From: Candidatus Roizmanbacteria bacterium
GTDB taxonomy: Bacteria > Patescibacteriota > Microgenomatia > UBA1406 > GWC2-37-13
Assembly: GCA_016215445.1 (NCBI GenBank)
Contig: JACRJL010000003.1
Coordinates: 404,924-468,923, forward strand
Length of the DNA stretch: 64,000 bases
Direction of reading: 5' to 3'
Part shown: one piece after another, positions 34,378 through 43,892 of the stretch
Layout of the letters: the number at the start of each line of letters is the position of its first letter
How positions within the stretch are numbered: the stretch's first letter is position 1
Program-made: the position numbers and the translations under genes
The notes under the pieces: model-generated
What the model was told of the DNA's origin: nothing
The model's database searches: none
The model's input: the letters and a program-made list of their open reading frames with translations, nothing else

Positions 34378-34998
34378 ATGGTAGAACGTGGTGCTGTTTG
34401 TTTTGATTTTCATCATACTCTCGTCGATTACGAGGGTCATTTGCGGCCGGGGACGATAGATTTGTTTAAAAATTTACAGAAATCCGGCATGGCAATCATA
34501 TTAACAACAACAGGCGGAAAACAACATCTTCAGGATGTTATGAGTGCCACGGGTATACGAAGTTATTTTGCAAATGTATTTGAAGGATCCGAGACCAACG
34601 TGGGAAGTGGTAAGATGTATGGGCCGGCAGCTGCTGCTTTGGGGCTCTCCTCAAAAGAGGCACCACACAAAATGATCGCAATAGGGGATTTATTAGACGA
34701 CCAACCCGCAGATTTACCCATCGTATTTATACACCATCCCTCAGGGTTCCGATACGACGCTTCGCTCCTTGACCATTTAATTCAACGTCTTTTGAGAGCA
34801 GGAAGAAACAGTTTTATTGAAGGTTTTGATAAGATCAAGAGAGACCAAAAAACACCTGTATTGGATGGTATTTCTGTAACACTTTCCTACCGGGATCCTA
34901 GAGAAGGCGGCAAAAATTTACCATTATTTACACCGGGTATACGAATACCAACCATTAGTGTTGTTGGTGCAGACAAGTATCTTAGGAACCGGTTTTAA
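34378..34998 (+). CDS. HAD-like hydrolase with altered motif I
   Basis: 206 aa. Motif I reads 'VCFDFHHTLVD': the nucleophile Asp10 is present but the second Asp (D+2) is His12. 'IILTTTGG' fits motif II and 'KMIAIGDLLDDQPAD' fits motif IV. The C-terminal ~60 residues are not recognised. The D+2 change makes classical phosphatase activity uncertain. TATAAT at 34366-34371 lies 6 bp before ATG, so the gene can be transcribed apart from the kinase-like gene. Confidence 0.6.
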   Translation: MVERGAVCFDFHHTLVDYEGHLRPGTIDLFKNLQKSGMAIILTTTGGKQHLQDVMSATGIRSYFANVFEGSETNVGSGKMYGPAAAALGLSSKEAPHKMIAIGDLLDDQPADLPIVFIHHPSGFRYDASLLDHLIQRLLRAGRNSFIEGFDKIKRDQKTPVLDGISVTLSYRDPREGGKNLPLFTPGIRIPTISVVGADKYLRNRF

Positions 34999-35002
34999 AC
35001 TT

Positions 35003-35806
<804 letters not shown>

Positions 35807-35832
35807 GTTTTTATATTAATATTTGTAATAAT

Positions 35833-36171
35833 TTACCTTATAACTGTACCGTTTTTTAAATTTTTGTCAAGGGCAAAAAGCCTGAATTTTTCCGGGTCGT
35901 CAGCAACGAGCATCATACCATTTGAGTCTTTACCCATAATCTTCTTTGCTTCAAGGTTGGCGAGAAAAACATATTTATTGCCGATAAGAGCTTCCGGAGT
36001 ATAGAATTTGGCCAGTCCGGATAATATTTCGACTGTTCCATAATCTTCGCCAAGGTCTACCAACATCAGAATCATATTTTTTGATCCTTCGACCAGTGAC
36101 GCTTCTTTAACTTCACCGACACGAAAGTCCATTTTATTAAAATCCAAAAAAGTAGTTAGATCTTTTTTCAT
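35833..36171 (-). CDS. Stand-alone tRNA-binding OB-fold protein (Trbp111/MetRS C-terminal type)
   Basis: 112 aa. 'FNKMDFRVGEVKEASLVEGS', 'VEILSGLAKFYTPEALIGNK' and 'ANLEAKKIMGKDSNGMMLVA' match the dimeric tRNA-binding domain at the MetRS C-terminus or the free Trbp111/CsaA proteins. As a separate protein it may bind tRNA as a cofactor for a synthetase. TATAAT on the minus strand (36176-36181) lies 4 bp before the start. It diverges from the Nudix gene. Confidence 0.85.
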   Translation of the reverse strand: MKKDLTTFLDFNKMDFRVGEVKEASLVEGSKNMILMLVDLGEDYGTVEILSGLAKFYTPEALIGNKYVFLANLEAKKIMGKDSNGMMLVADDPEKFRLFALDKNLKNGTVIR

Positions 36172-36216
36172 CTTTATTATATTACTATATTATATTGTTA
36201 TAATGTATCAAAAAAT
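36172..36216. promoter_or_regulatory. Divergent promoter region, 45 bp
   Basis: Minus-strand TATAAT at 36176-36181 and plus-strand TATAAT at 36199-36204 (12 bp before ATG 36217). The 45 bp is almost pure A/T with further TATA-like repeats between. Confidence 0.45.
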
Positions 36217-36726
36217 ATGGAACAAGTTGACGTTGTCGATGAAAATTTGAAAGTTTTGTACTCGGTTCCTAAAGAAGAGGCTCATGATAAAGGTTTGCTC
36301 CATGCAACAGTAATTGCGGAAGTAATTAATTCTAAGGGCGAGTGGTTGTTGGTCAAACAAGCAAGGCATAAGCAAGACGCGGGTCAGTTTGTTTCTCCTG
36401 TCGGTGGGCATGTTTCTTCAGGGGAGAATCTTGAGAAAGCGTTAAAAAGGGAAGCAGCAGAAGAAGTTGGACTAAAAGTTTCAAAATTTAGATTGGTCGG
36501 TAAGAAGATTTACAAAAGAAAATGGCCTCGAGGTATTGAAAACCATTATTTTATTGTTTATGAAATTTATTCGGACGAAGAACCTAAATTAAATGACGAA
36601 TCTGTTGAGTTTAAAAGATTTAAAGTTTCTGAAATCAAAGAAAAGCTAAAATCGAATCAACAATACTTTGGTCAGGCTTTTCACTTTGTAGTTAAAAACT
36701 TCTATTCTTCTCTATTTTTAGATTGA
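36217..36726 (+). CDS. Nudix hydrolase
   Basis: 169 aa. The Nudix box is complete: 'GGHVSSGENLEKALKREAAEEVGL', fitting G-x5-E-x7-RE-x2-EE-x-G with a hydrophobic end. It hydrolyses a nucleoside diphosphate linked to another group; the substrate is not predictable from sequence. Its end is 29 bp from the convergent alaS stop, with an inverted repeat (GCCAAA...TTTGGC, 36733-36762) between and into alaS. Confidence 0.88.
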   Translation: MEQVDVVDENLKVLYSVPKEEAHDKGLLHATVIAEVINSKGEWLLVKQARHKQDAGQFVSPVGGHVSSGENLEKALKREAAEEVGLKVSKFRLVGKKIYKRKWPRGIENHYFIVYEIYSDEEPKLNDESVEFKRFKVSEIKEKLKSNQQYFGQAFHFVVKNFYSSLFLD

Positions 36727-36755
36727 TTTGATAAGCCAAAATACAACCTCCGGGG

Positions 36756-38540
36756 TTATTTGGCATAAACACGGTATAAGTTACTGCCGATTTTTTCGAA
36801 CTTGAAAATTTTTACTTGCCCAATTTCAGAAGTATTTTTGACGTGCGGCCCGCCGCAAAATTCTTTCGAGTAACCTCCGACAAAATAGACTTTGACCATA
36901 TCTGGATATTTTTCCCTGAAAAAAGACCGAGCGCCGATTTTATAAGCTTCTTCCCGGGGAATAATTTTGAAGACTACTGGAATTGCTTCCTTGATTTTTT
37001 TGTTGATTATCAATTCTGTCTGCTTGATCTGTTCATAAGTCGGTTTAACAGGAGAAGAAAAATCAAATCGTAGTCTTTCAACTGTAATATTTGATCCTTC
37101 TTGTCTAACATCCGGTCCTAAAACATCAAATAATGCTTGATGAAGAAGATGGGTGGCGGTATGGAATTTGATAGTTTGATTTGAATGATCTGCTAATCCA
37201 CCCTTGAACATTCCCGCCGATGAAGTACGGGAAAGATTTTTGTGTTTTTCAAACTCGGAATCAAATTCCTTTTTGTCGAACTCCAAGCCTTTTTCTTTTA
37301 GAAGTTCTTCACTCAATTCTTTGGGAAAACCATAACTTTGATACATGTCAAAAATTTGTTTTCCGGTTGGTTTTTCTATTTTTTCCAAAATTCTTAGGCC
37401 ATTATTTAATGTTTTATTAAAGCGGTTAATCTCTTCTTCGATAATTGGCTGAATTTTTTCATAATCGGTTTTCTCGAAATAAATATTCTGATAAATTTCC
37501 GTAATTGCTTTCAGAGCTGGAGTCAAATCCGAAGCATTAACAGTAGTTCCTTTGAGTTTTAACATTTTCACTGAAATTCTTCTTAATAGTCTTCTCAAAA
37601 AATAGCCTCTCTCTTTGTTTGACGGGAGAACACCGGTTTTTATCAACAAACTGGCTGCTTTTAAATGGTCAGCAATTACTCTAACTTTTTGTTTATTTGT
37701 TTCCTCTTGATAAGGTTTCTGGGAAACTTTTTCTACCGATTTAATAATAGGAGTATAGATATCTGTTTTAAAAACATCCGGGTTGTTGTTCAAGGAGGCA
37801 AGAATTCTTTCCAGTCCTCCGCCGAAGTCGACGTTTTTCTTGGGGAGTTCCTCAAAGCCTTTGTCGGTTTTTTTGTATTGCATAAAAACTGAATTTCCAA
37901 TTTCCATAAATCTTCCGCAGTCACAGTTAGGGTGGCACTTTTCACCAAATTTTTTATCATGCGGTACTTGGATAAACTCAAAAAAGACTTCGGAGTCTGG
38001 GCCGCCCGGTTCGCCGACCGGCATGTTATCGGGTACTCCAGCTCTTGACCACCAGTTTTTCTCCGATCCGTATTTGAATATTTTGTTTTCCGGAACTCCT
38101 AATTTTTTCCAGATTTCAATTGATTCTTCATCAGGAGGTAAATTGTTTTTTTTATCACCCGAAAATACCGTTATATAGAGTTTTTCTTTTGGAAGTCCCA
38201 ATTCTTTGGTTAAAAATTCCCAAAACCAAGCCAGTTGCTCTTTTTTGAAATAATCTCCAAGAGACCAGTTACCCATCATTTCGAAGAAAGTCGTGTGACG
38301 ATTATCCCCAACTTCCTCAATATCCTGGCTCCGGAAACAAGGCTGAATGTCATATAATCTATTGCCTAACGGGTGAGGTTCACCCAGAAGATACGGCACT
38401 AAAGGCTGCATCCCGCTGCCGGTAAAAAGGGTGGTTGGATCATTTTGGGGAACTAGGGGAATAGGAGGAACTTCCTTATGGCTATTTTTTTCCCAGAAAG
38501 AGGCGAATTTTTTTCTCAACTCGACATGAGTCAGTTTCAT
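36756..38540 (-). CDS. alaS: Alanyl-tRNA synthetase lacking C-Ala domain
   Basis: 594 aa, against about 870 for typical bacterial AlaRS. The catalytic domain ('LFTGSGMQPLVPYLLGEPHP', 'QPCFRSQDIEEVGDNRHTTF', 'FGGGLERIL') and tRNA-binding helices ('ADHLKAASLLIKTGVLPSNK') are present. The editing domain follows, with 'HTATHLLHQAL' and 'CGGPHV' zinc ligands. The linker barrel is reduced and the dimerising C-Ala domain is absent, so the chain stops after editing. Charging and proofreading of tRNA-Ala look intact. Confidence 0.93.
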   Translation of the reverse strand: MKLTHVELRKKFASFWEKNSHKEVPPIPLVPQNDPTTLFTGSGMQPLVPYLLGEPHPLGNRLYDIQPCFRSQDIEEVGDNRHTTFFEMMGNWSLGDYFKKEQLAWFWEFLTKELGLPKEKLYITVFSGDKKNNLPPDEESIEIWKKLGVPENKIFKYGSEKNWWSRAGVPDNMPVGEPGGPDSEVFFEFIQVPHDKKFGEKCHPNCDCGRFMEIGNSVFMQYKKTDKGFEELPKKNVDFGGGLERILASLNNNPDVFKTDIYTPIIKSVEKVSQKPYQEETNKQKVRVIADHLKAASLLIKTGVLPSNKERGYFLRRLLRRISVKMLKLKGTTVNASDLTPALKAITEIYQNIYFEKTDYEKIQPIIEEEINRFNKTLNNGLRILEKIEKPTGKQIFDMYQSYGFPKELSEELLKEKGLEFDKKEFDSEFEKHKNLSRTSSAGMFKGGLADHSNQTIKFHTATHLLHQALFDVLGPDVRQEGSNITVERLRFDFSSPVKPTYEQIKQTELIINKKIKEAIPVVFKIIPREEAYKIGARSFFREKYPDMVKVYFVGGYSKEFCGGPHVKNTSEIGQVKIFKFEKIGSNLYRVYAK

Positions 38541-38560
38541 AATGTAAAATTATAACATTT
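38541..38560. promoter_or_regulatory. Overlapping divergent -10 elements, 20 bp
   Basis: Minus-strand TATAAT (38549-38554) lies 8 bp before the alaS start. Plus-strand TAAAAT (38545-38550) lies 10 bp before ATG 38561, with TATAAC at 38551-38556. The elements overlap, so polymerases firing in opposite directions would compete. Confidence 0.5.
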
Positions 38561-39418
38561 ATGATGATAAAAACAGCCGACGAAAGTTCAGTTAAAAAAT
38601 TATTTAGTAATTTTATCCTTCCTCAAACAGATTCTCATAAAGGTCAAAACGGCAAGATATTAATAATTGGTGGTTCGTCACTTTTCCACGCTGCATCACT
38701 ATGGGCAGCTGAAGTTGCCTCTCACTTTACCGACATGGTTCATTACTCCTCAACTTTAGAGAACGAAAAGATTTTCCACGCGTTGAAAAAAATCTTCAGA
38801 AACGGAATAGTCATTCCACATAAACAGTTGGATCATTATATTTCCGAAGACGATGTTATATTGGCCGGGCCAGGTATGATGCGTGACGGCGAAGAAGGTA
38901 GATATACATATCAATTGGTAAAAAAGCTGATGGAAAAATTTCCAACTAAGAGATTTGTTTTTGATGCCGGAGCCCTTCAGATGATGGAAAAAAACTGGTT
39001 ACTGAAACTAAAAACTCCAGCAATAATTACGCCCCATCAAAAGGAATTTGAAGGCTTATTCGGGATTCGTTTAATAGATAAAAGCCAGGAGGAAAAAGAA
39101 AAAATCATTAAAGAAACCGCTAAAAAATACAAAGTTGTGATTTTACTAAAAGCTATAGTTGATATAGTTTCCGACGGTAAATCTACATACACTATCAAAG
39201 GCGGAAACGCCGGATTAACCAAGGGTGGGACAGGGGATGTGCTTGGTGGTTTGGTAGCGGTTTTTTACAGTAAAAATTCTCCAATTAACTCGGCTATATT
39301 CTCATCTGTGCTTTTAAAAATCACTGCCGACAGTCTTTTTGAAGATAAAGGTTATTGGTATAATATAAGTGATATAATCAATAGGTTGCCTGAAATATTG
39401 AAAAAAATAGTTTTATGA
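38561..39418 (+). CDS. nnrD: ADP-dependent NAD(P)H-hydrate dehydratase
   Basis: 285 aa, carbohydrate-kinase-like (YjeF C-terminal) repair enzyme restoring NAD(P)H from its hydrate. 'GQNGKILIIGGSSLFHAA' at the N-terminus and 'GGNAGLTKGGTGDVLGGLVA' near residue 215, with the catalytic Asp, are diagnostic. The YjeF N-terminal epimerase domain is absent. ATG 38561 or 38564 may start; both follow the overlapped -10 elements. It overlaps the next gene by ATGA. Confidence 0.88.
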   Translation: MMIKTADESSVKKLFSNFILPQTDSHKGQNGKILIIGGSSLFHAASLWAAEVASHFTDMVHYSSTLENEKIFHALKKIFRNGIVIPHKQLDHYISEDDVILAGPGMMRDGEEGRYTYQLVKKLMEKFPTKRFVFDAGALQMMEKNWLLKLKTPAIITPHQKEFEGLFGIRLIDKSQEEKEKIIKETAKKYKVVILLKAIVDIVSDGKSTYTIKGGNAGLTKGGTGDVLGGLVAVFYSKNSPINSAIFSSVLLKITADSLFEDKGYWYNISDIINRLPEILKKIVL

Positions 39419-39849
39419 AAAAAGAAACAATTTTCGCGGTTTTTCTAGGGATCGTTTTCGGTGGTTTGTTAGGTCTATTTCTGATTTCTAAAAATAAGGA
39501 AATTCAACTAAATAAAAATAAAGTTATTGCTCCAACAGGATTAAATGATCGCTCTGTTCCTCAAACCGATCTAAATTTTCAACCTCTTGATATTAGCGAA
39601 CCAAAGGATAGTTCTGTATTAGACAATAGTTCCGTTAGCATAAAAGGTAAGGCAACCGTAAATTCCTTGATTGTTATTCAATCACCTATAAGAGATATGG
39701 TTTTGAAAAACGAGAAACAAGATTTCAAAGTCGACTTTCCTTTAGCTTTGGGAGAAAATATTATTAGGGTTGTAATTTATCCTGAAAACAAACAGCTCAG
39801 TATTCAGGAAAAAAGTTTAAGAGTTTATTACTTACAAGAATCACTATGA
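39415..39849 (+). CDS. Membrane-anchored Ig-like domain protein
   Basis: 144 aa. N-terminal helix (IFAVFLGIVFGGLLGLFLI), then a linker, then one Ig-like domain (about 65-140: 'EPKDSSVLDNSSVSIKGKAT', 'LALGENIIRVVIYPENK') of the type seen in bacterial surface proteins. Coupled by ATGA overlaps to nnrD upstream and the next secreted protein downstream. Function unknown. Confidence 0.6.
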   Translation: MKKETIFAVFLGIVFGGLLGLFLISKNKEIQLNKNKVIAPTGLNDRSVPQTDLNFQPLDISEPKDSSVLDNSSVSIKGKATVNSLIVIQSPIRDMVLKNEKQDFKVDFPLALGENIIRVVIYPENKQLSIQEKSLRVYYLQESL

Positions 39850-40553
39850 AAATCAAATCTATATTATTACTGACAATAATATTTTTAATGGCGTTTTGGA
39901 TTAACAGAGTTTACGGACAAACTGCCACGTCGTCTCCCACGGTTAAACCGACTGTTACTGGTACAGACGAAAGCGCTATCCAAGGACTCAAAGACAAAAT
40001 TGCCGATAAGGTCGCCGAAATAAGGAAAAAAAATAATCGGGCTGTAGCCGGAAGAGTACTGAGCGTTTCTTCATCTTCAATGAAAATAAAAACCGAAGAT
40101 CAGTCAGACTTCGAGGTAAAAATTGATGAAGCGTTGACGAAGTATTATCAAATCACAGGCGCTCAACAAAAGGAAATTGACAAAGAAAATATAGAGAAAG
40201 ATGATTACATTATCATCACAGGAGTCATTAGTGAAAAATCTATTACTGCTAATTCTATCTTTATTGATCAAGAGTATTTTGTCGGTAGTGGAAAGATAAG
40301 TGAAGTTGATAGTGATAACTATACGGTTAAAGTGATTGCTCCTGATAAAACTGTCTATAATTTAAGCGTTGAAACCTTCACAAAACAACAAATAGTTAAT
40401 ATAAAAACACTAGAAATTGAGAAGATCGGCTTTTCAAAAATTATTGCGGGTGACAGTATCCATTTTGCCGTCAAAGTCGTTGGAGATGAAAAAAATAACA
40501 CTTATCCAGCTGATAAGTTATTGATCGTCCCTCAAGAATACTTTATTAAGTAA
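39846..40553 (+). CDS. Secreted protein with DUF5666-like repeats
   Basis: 235 aa. The signal-like N-terminus (ILLLTIIFLMAFWINRVYG) is followed by a TP-rich linker and two small beta-domains: 'AGRVLSVSSSSMKIKTEDQS' with 'DDYIIITGVISEKSITANSI', and 'VGSGKISEVDSDNYTVKVI'. The alternating pattern resembles DUF5666-type OB repeats. Function unknown. It precedes secA by 16 bp. Confidence 0.55.
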   Translation: MKIKSILLLTIIFLMAFWINRVYGQTATSSPTVKPTVTGTDESAIQGLKDKIADKVAEIRKKNNRAVAGRVLSVSSSSMKIKTEDQSDFEVKIDEALTKYYQITGAQQKEIDKENIEKDDYIIITGVISEKSITANSIFIDQEYFVGSGKISEVDSDNYTVKVIAPDKTVYNLSVETFTKQQIVNIKTLEIEKIGFSKIIAGDSIHFAVKVVGDEKNNTYPADKLLIVPQEYFIK

Positions 40554-40569
40554 TCTTAAGTTTAAACTT

Positions 40570-43230
40570 ATGCTAAATTTTCTAACAAAATTTTTTGATT
40601 ATAATCAGCGTGAGATCAATCGCTTAAAAAAAAAGGTTGATGAGATAAATAAACTGGAAGATAAGGTAAGGGTTTTGAAAGATTCTGATTTCATCAAGGA
40701 AACCTCAAAATTGAAAACGATAGTTTCCCAAGATCAAACAAAAATAGATGAAGTTCTTCCTTGGGCGTTTGCCCTGGCACGCGAATCTGCAAGGAGAGTC
40801 CTTGGTCAACGTCACTTTGATGTTCAGCTCATGGCAGCAATTTCTTTGCACGAAGGAAAGATAGCAGAACAGAAAACGGGCGAAGGAAAGACCCTTTCAG
40901 CTGTGCCAGCACTTTATCTCAATGCTCTTTCCGGCAAAGGATCACACCTGGTGACTGTCAATGATTATTTAGCAAGAAGAGACGCCGGCTGGATGGGAAA
41001 AGTTTTCCACTTTCTCGGTTTGAAGACATCCGCGATCATTTCCGAAAAGTCATTTATTTTTGACCCAGAATATAAAGATAAGGATTCGGCTGATTGGCGT
41101 TTGAGTAATCTGCGTCCTATCACGAGGCAGGAAGCTTACAAGGCCGACGTCACCTATGGAATTAACAGCGAGTTCGGTTTTGACTATTTGCGTGACAATA
41201 TGGCTCAAAGGAAAAATGATTTGGTTCAACGCGATTTTAATTTTGCCATCATCGACGAGGCTGATTCTGTTTTAATTGATGAAGCAAGGACCCCCCATAT
41301 TATTTCCGCACCCTATGAAGAGGATACTTCCAAGTACTATCGTTATGCCCAGATCGTCAACCAGTTGGATGAAAAAACAGACTATGTTATTGATGAGAAG
41401 CTAAGAACAGCTAACTTGACGGAACCGGGAATCAAAAAAATCGAGTCTGCCCTCGGAGTAAATAATATCTATGAAAAAGATTTTGACACTTTATTTCATG
41501 TCGAGGCCGGATTAAAAGCCAAAGCTTTGTTCAAATTGGACAAAGACTATATTGTTAAAGACAACGAAGTAATCATAGTCGATGAATTTACAGGAAGACT
41601 TTTATATGGTCGTCGGTTTTCCGAAGGGTTGCACCAAGCCATTGAAGCCAAAGAAAGAGTTTCAATTCAAAGAGAGTCAAAGACCCTCGCTACGGTTTCA
41701 CTCCAGAACTATTTTCGTATGTATGAAAAATTGGCTGGAATGACAGGTACGGCTGCCACAGAAGCCGAAGAGTTCCATAAAATCTACAAAACAGACGTTA
41801 TTATCATCCCGACCCACATGGCGATGGTAAGAAAAGACGAAGCTGACATGATTTACAAAACCGAGCAGGCCAAGTATAACGCCGTCGTCGAGGAGATCGG
41901 CGCCAGTTATAAAATCGGACGCCCTGTTTTGGTAGGAACGACTTCGATTGAAAAGAACGAGCTGCTTTCGTCTCTCTTGAAAAAGAAAGGCGTCCCTCAT
42001 GAACTTCTCAATGCCAAAAATCACGAAAGGGAAGCAGCCATAATTTCCAAAGCAGGAGAAAAAGGCGCTGTTACAGTCGCGACCAACATGGCCGGCCGCG
42101 GAGTCGATATTATTCTCGGAGGTGAAAAAACAGAGCAGTCAAAAGATTGGGACAAAAAGCATGATGAAGTGGTAAGGTTAGGCGGGCTTTACGTCATTGG
42201 AACAGAGCGCCACGAATCAAGAAGGATAGACAATCAGCTTCGAGGTCGTTCCGGACGACAGGGCGACCCGGGTCAATCAACTTTTTTTGTTTCCTTAGAA
42301 GATGATTTAATGAGGATTTTCGGAGGAGAACAGATATCAAAAATTATGAATTTTCTCAACTTCCCCGAGGACCAGCCGCTTTCTCACCCGATGGTTTCCA
42401 AAGCAATTGAACAGGCCCAGGTCAAAGTGGAGGGATTTAATTTTGACACGCGAAAACACCTGGTTGATTATGACGACGTCCTCAACAAACAAAGAGAAAT
42501 AGTTTACTCACTAAGGAGAAAGATTCTCTTCGGCGCCGAAAACAAGGATTTTTATCAAACTATCTACGAAGTCTTTAATGAGGAAGTGAATAATTTGGTT
42601 AATTCATATTTAATGTCTGATGTAGTTCTTAGTGGTGAGGAAACGCAAAAGTTTGTCCAGGAATTAAATCTAATTACCTCGGTTTCCGGAAATGAAGTCT
42701 CACTTTTTCTAAAAAACAAACAAGAAGAAAAACTCTCAGAGCTCGTCAACAATAAAATAAAAGCCGAATTTAAAAACAGAGAAAAGAAACTCGGTAAAGA
42801 TCTTTGGGTTGAAGTTATTAGGGCAATATTCTTGTCAACTATCGATAAATATTGGATGGACCATTTGACCGCAATTGAAGATTTGAGAGAAGGGATTAAC
42901 TTACGCGGCTATGCTCAGATTGATCCGTTAGTTGCCTATAAAAATGAAGCTTATTCTATGTTTGAAAAACTGCTTTCCGACATAAACTTCGAAGTGACAA
43001 GAAGATTACTCAAAGTTGAAGTCCAGGGTCCGGTTCCGCAGGAAAAAAAACAGGAGTCAATGGTTTTTAAATCAGCATCAGCTGTAGATCCATTTACGCA
43101 AAAAGAAAAACCCCAAGAATCAGTTGTAGCGAAACCAGTCGTGAGATCGCCAAATAAAAAAATCGGCAGAAACGATCCTTGCTGGTGCGGTAGCGGTAAA
43201 AAATACAAAAAATGCCATTACCCTAATTGA
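40570..43230 (+). CDS. secA: Preprotein translocase ATPase SecA
   Basis: 886 aa motor of the Sec pathway. 'QKTGEGKTLSAVPALYLNAL' (Walker A), 'AIIDEADSVLIDEARTP' (Walker B), 'AGMTGTAATEAEEF', 'GRGVDIILGG' and 'RIDNQLRGRSGRQGDPG' are all canonical. The C-terminus has a complete SEC-C zinc motif ('GRNDPCWCGSGKKYKKCHYPN', CxC...CH) for SecB/ribosome contact. It is long and complete, unlike many other proteins here. Confidence 0.98.
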   Translation: MLNFLTKFFDYNQREINRLKKKVDEINKLEDKVRVLKDSDFIKETSKLKTIVSQDQTKIDEVLPWAFALARESARRVLGQRHFDVQLMAAISLHEGKIAEQKTGEGKTLSAVPALYLNALSGKGSHLVTVNDYLARRDAGWMGKVFHFLGLKTSAIISEKSFIFDPEYKDKDSADWRLSNLRPITRQEAYKADVTYGINSEFGFDYLRDNMAQRKNDLVQRDFNFAIIDEADSVLIDEARTPHIISAPYEEDTSKYYRYAQIVNQLDEKTDYVIDEKLRTANLTEPGIKKIESALGVNNIYEKDFDTLFHVEAGLKAKALFKLDKDYIVKDNEVIIVDEFTGRLLYGRRFSEGLHQAIEAKERVSIQRESKTLATVSLQNYFRMYEKLAGMTGTAATEAEEFHKIYKTDVIIIPTHMAMVRKDEADMIYKTEQAKYNAVVEEIGASYKIGRPVLVGTTSIEKNELLSSLLKKKGVPHELLNAKNHEREAAIISKAGEKGAVTVATNMAGRGVDIILGGEKTEQSKDWDKKHDEVVRLGGLYVIGTERHESRRIDNQLRGRSGRQGDPGQSTFFVSLEDDLMRIFGGEQISKIMNFLNFPEDQPLSHPMVSKAIEQAQVKVEGFNFDTRKHLVDYDDVLNKQREIVYSLRRKILFGAENKDFYQTIYEVFNEEVNNLVNSYLMSDVVLSGEETQKFVQELNLITSVSGNEVSLFLKNKQEEKLSELVNNKIKAEFKNREKKLGKDLWVEVIRAIFLSTIDKYWMDHLTAIEDLREGINLRGYAQIDPLVAYKNEAYSMFEKLLSDINFEVTRRLLKVEVQGPVPQEKKQESMVFKSASAVDPFTQKEKPQESVVAKPVVRSPNKKIGRNDPCWCGSGKKYKKCHYPN

Positions 43231-43243
43231 TACAATTTTCGAC

Positions 43244-43852
43244 ATGCAAGTTACAGAATCATTAAACATAGTTTTATTGCCGGATTCAGCTGCGCAAAAA
43301 ATGGCCATAAGTTTAAGTAAAAAATTGGCACAAAGGTTTCCAACAGAGTTTGTTTTAAATCAAAATGATGTTCTTCCTCATATAACTCTCTATCAGACGG
43401 ATTTTCCAAAAAAGAACTTGGAAAGAATAAAATCAACAATTGGTAAAATTTCCAAACAGATTAAACCATTTAAGATAAGATTATCATCTTTTTCTTCTTT
43501 ATCTAATTTTTTATTTTGGAACATTAAAAAGTCAGAAAAACTATTAGCTTTACATAACAGGATCATTTCTGAACTTAATCCACTGCGTGAAGGGTATATA
43601 AAAAAGGAACTTTTAAATATAAAAAATTTATATCCTGGTGTTCAAGAAGATGTTAATCACTATGGAAGTCTTCTTGTCGGAAAAAACTATCTTCCTCATT
43701 TAACAATTACCTTTCTTAAGAAACTTGAAGATGTCAAAGAAGCATTGAAATTATTTCATTACAAAGCCCCGATTAATTTTAGAGTTCAGTCAATCAGCCT
43801 GGGATTGTCGGGGAGGTTCGGAACAGTAAATAAACTCATACAATATTTGTAA
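43244..43852 (+). CDS. 2H phosphoesterase (2'-5' RNA ligase-like)
   Basis: 202 aa. Two H-x-T motifs, 'VLPHITLYQTD' (~44-54) and 'YLPHLTITFLK' (~147-157), are spaced as in LigT/ThpR-type 2H phosphoesterases, which cleave 2',3'-cyclic or 2'-5' phosphodiesters in RNA. TACAAT at 43231-43236 ends 7 bp before ATG, so it probably has its own leaderless transcript despite following secA by 13 bp. Confidence 0.8.
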   Translation: MQVTESLNIVLLPDSAAQKMAISLSKKLAQRFPTEFVLNQNDVLPHITLYQTDFPKKNLERIKSTIGKISKQIKPFKIRLSSFSSLSNFLFWNIKKSEKLLALHNRIISELNPLREGYIKKELLNIKNLYPGVQEDVNHYGSLLVGKNYLPHLTITFLKKLEDVKEALKLFHYKAPINFRVQSISLGLSGRFGTVNKLIQYL

Positions 43853-43892
43853 CATTTGAAATGTGTTTTAATCAGGACTAAACTGTATTTTA

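Noticed and set aside
36733-36762. Inverted repeat between the Nudix gene and alaS as a bidirectional terminator
   Set aside because: The stem is fair but no T-tract follows on either strand and it overlaps the alaS coding end, so termination is not supported.
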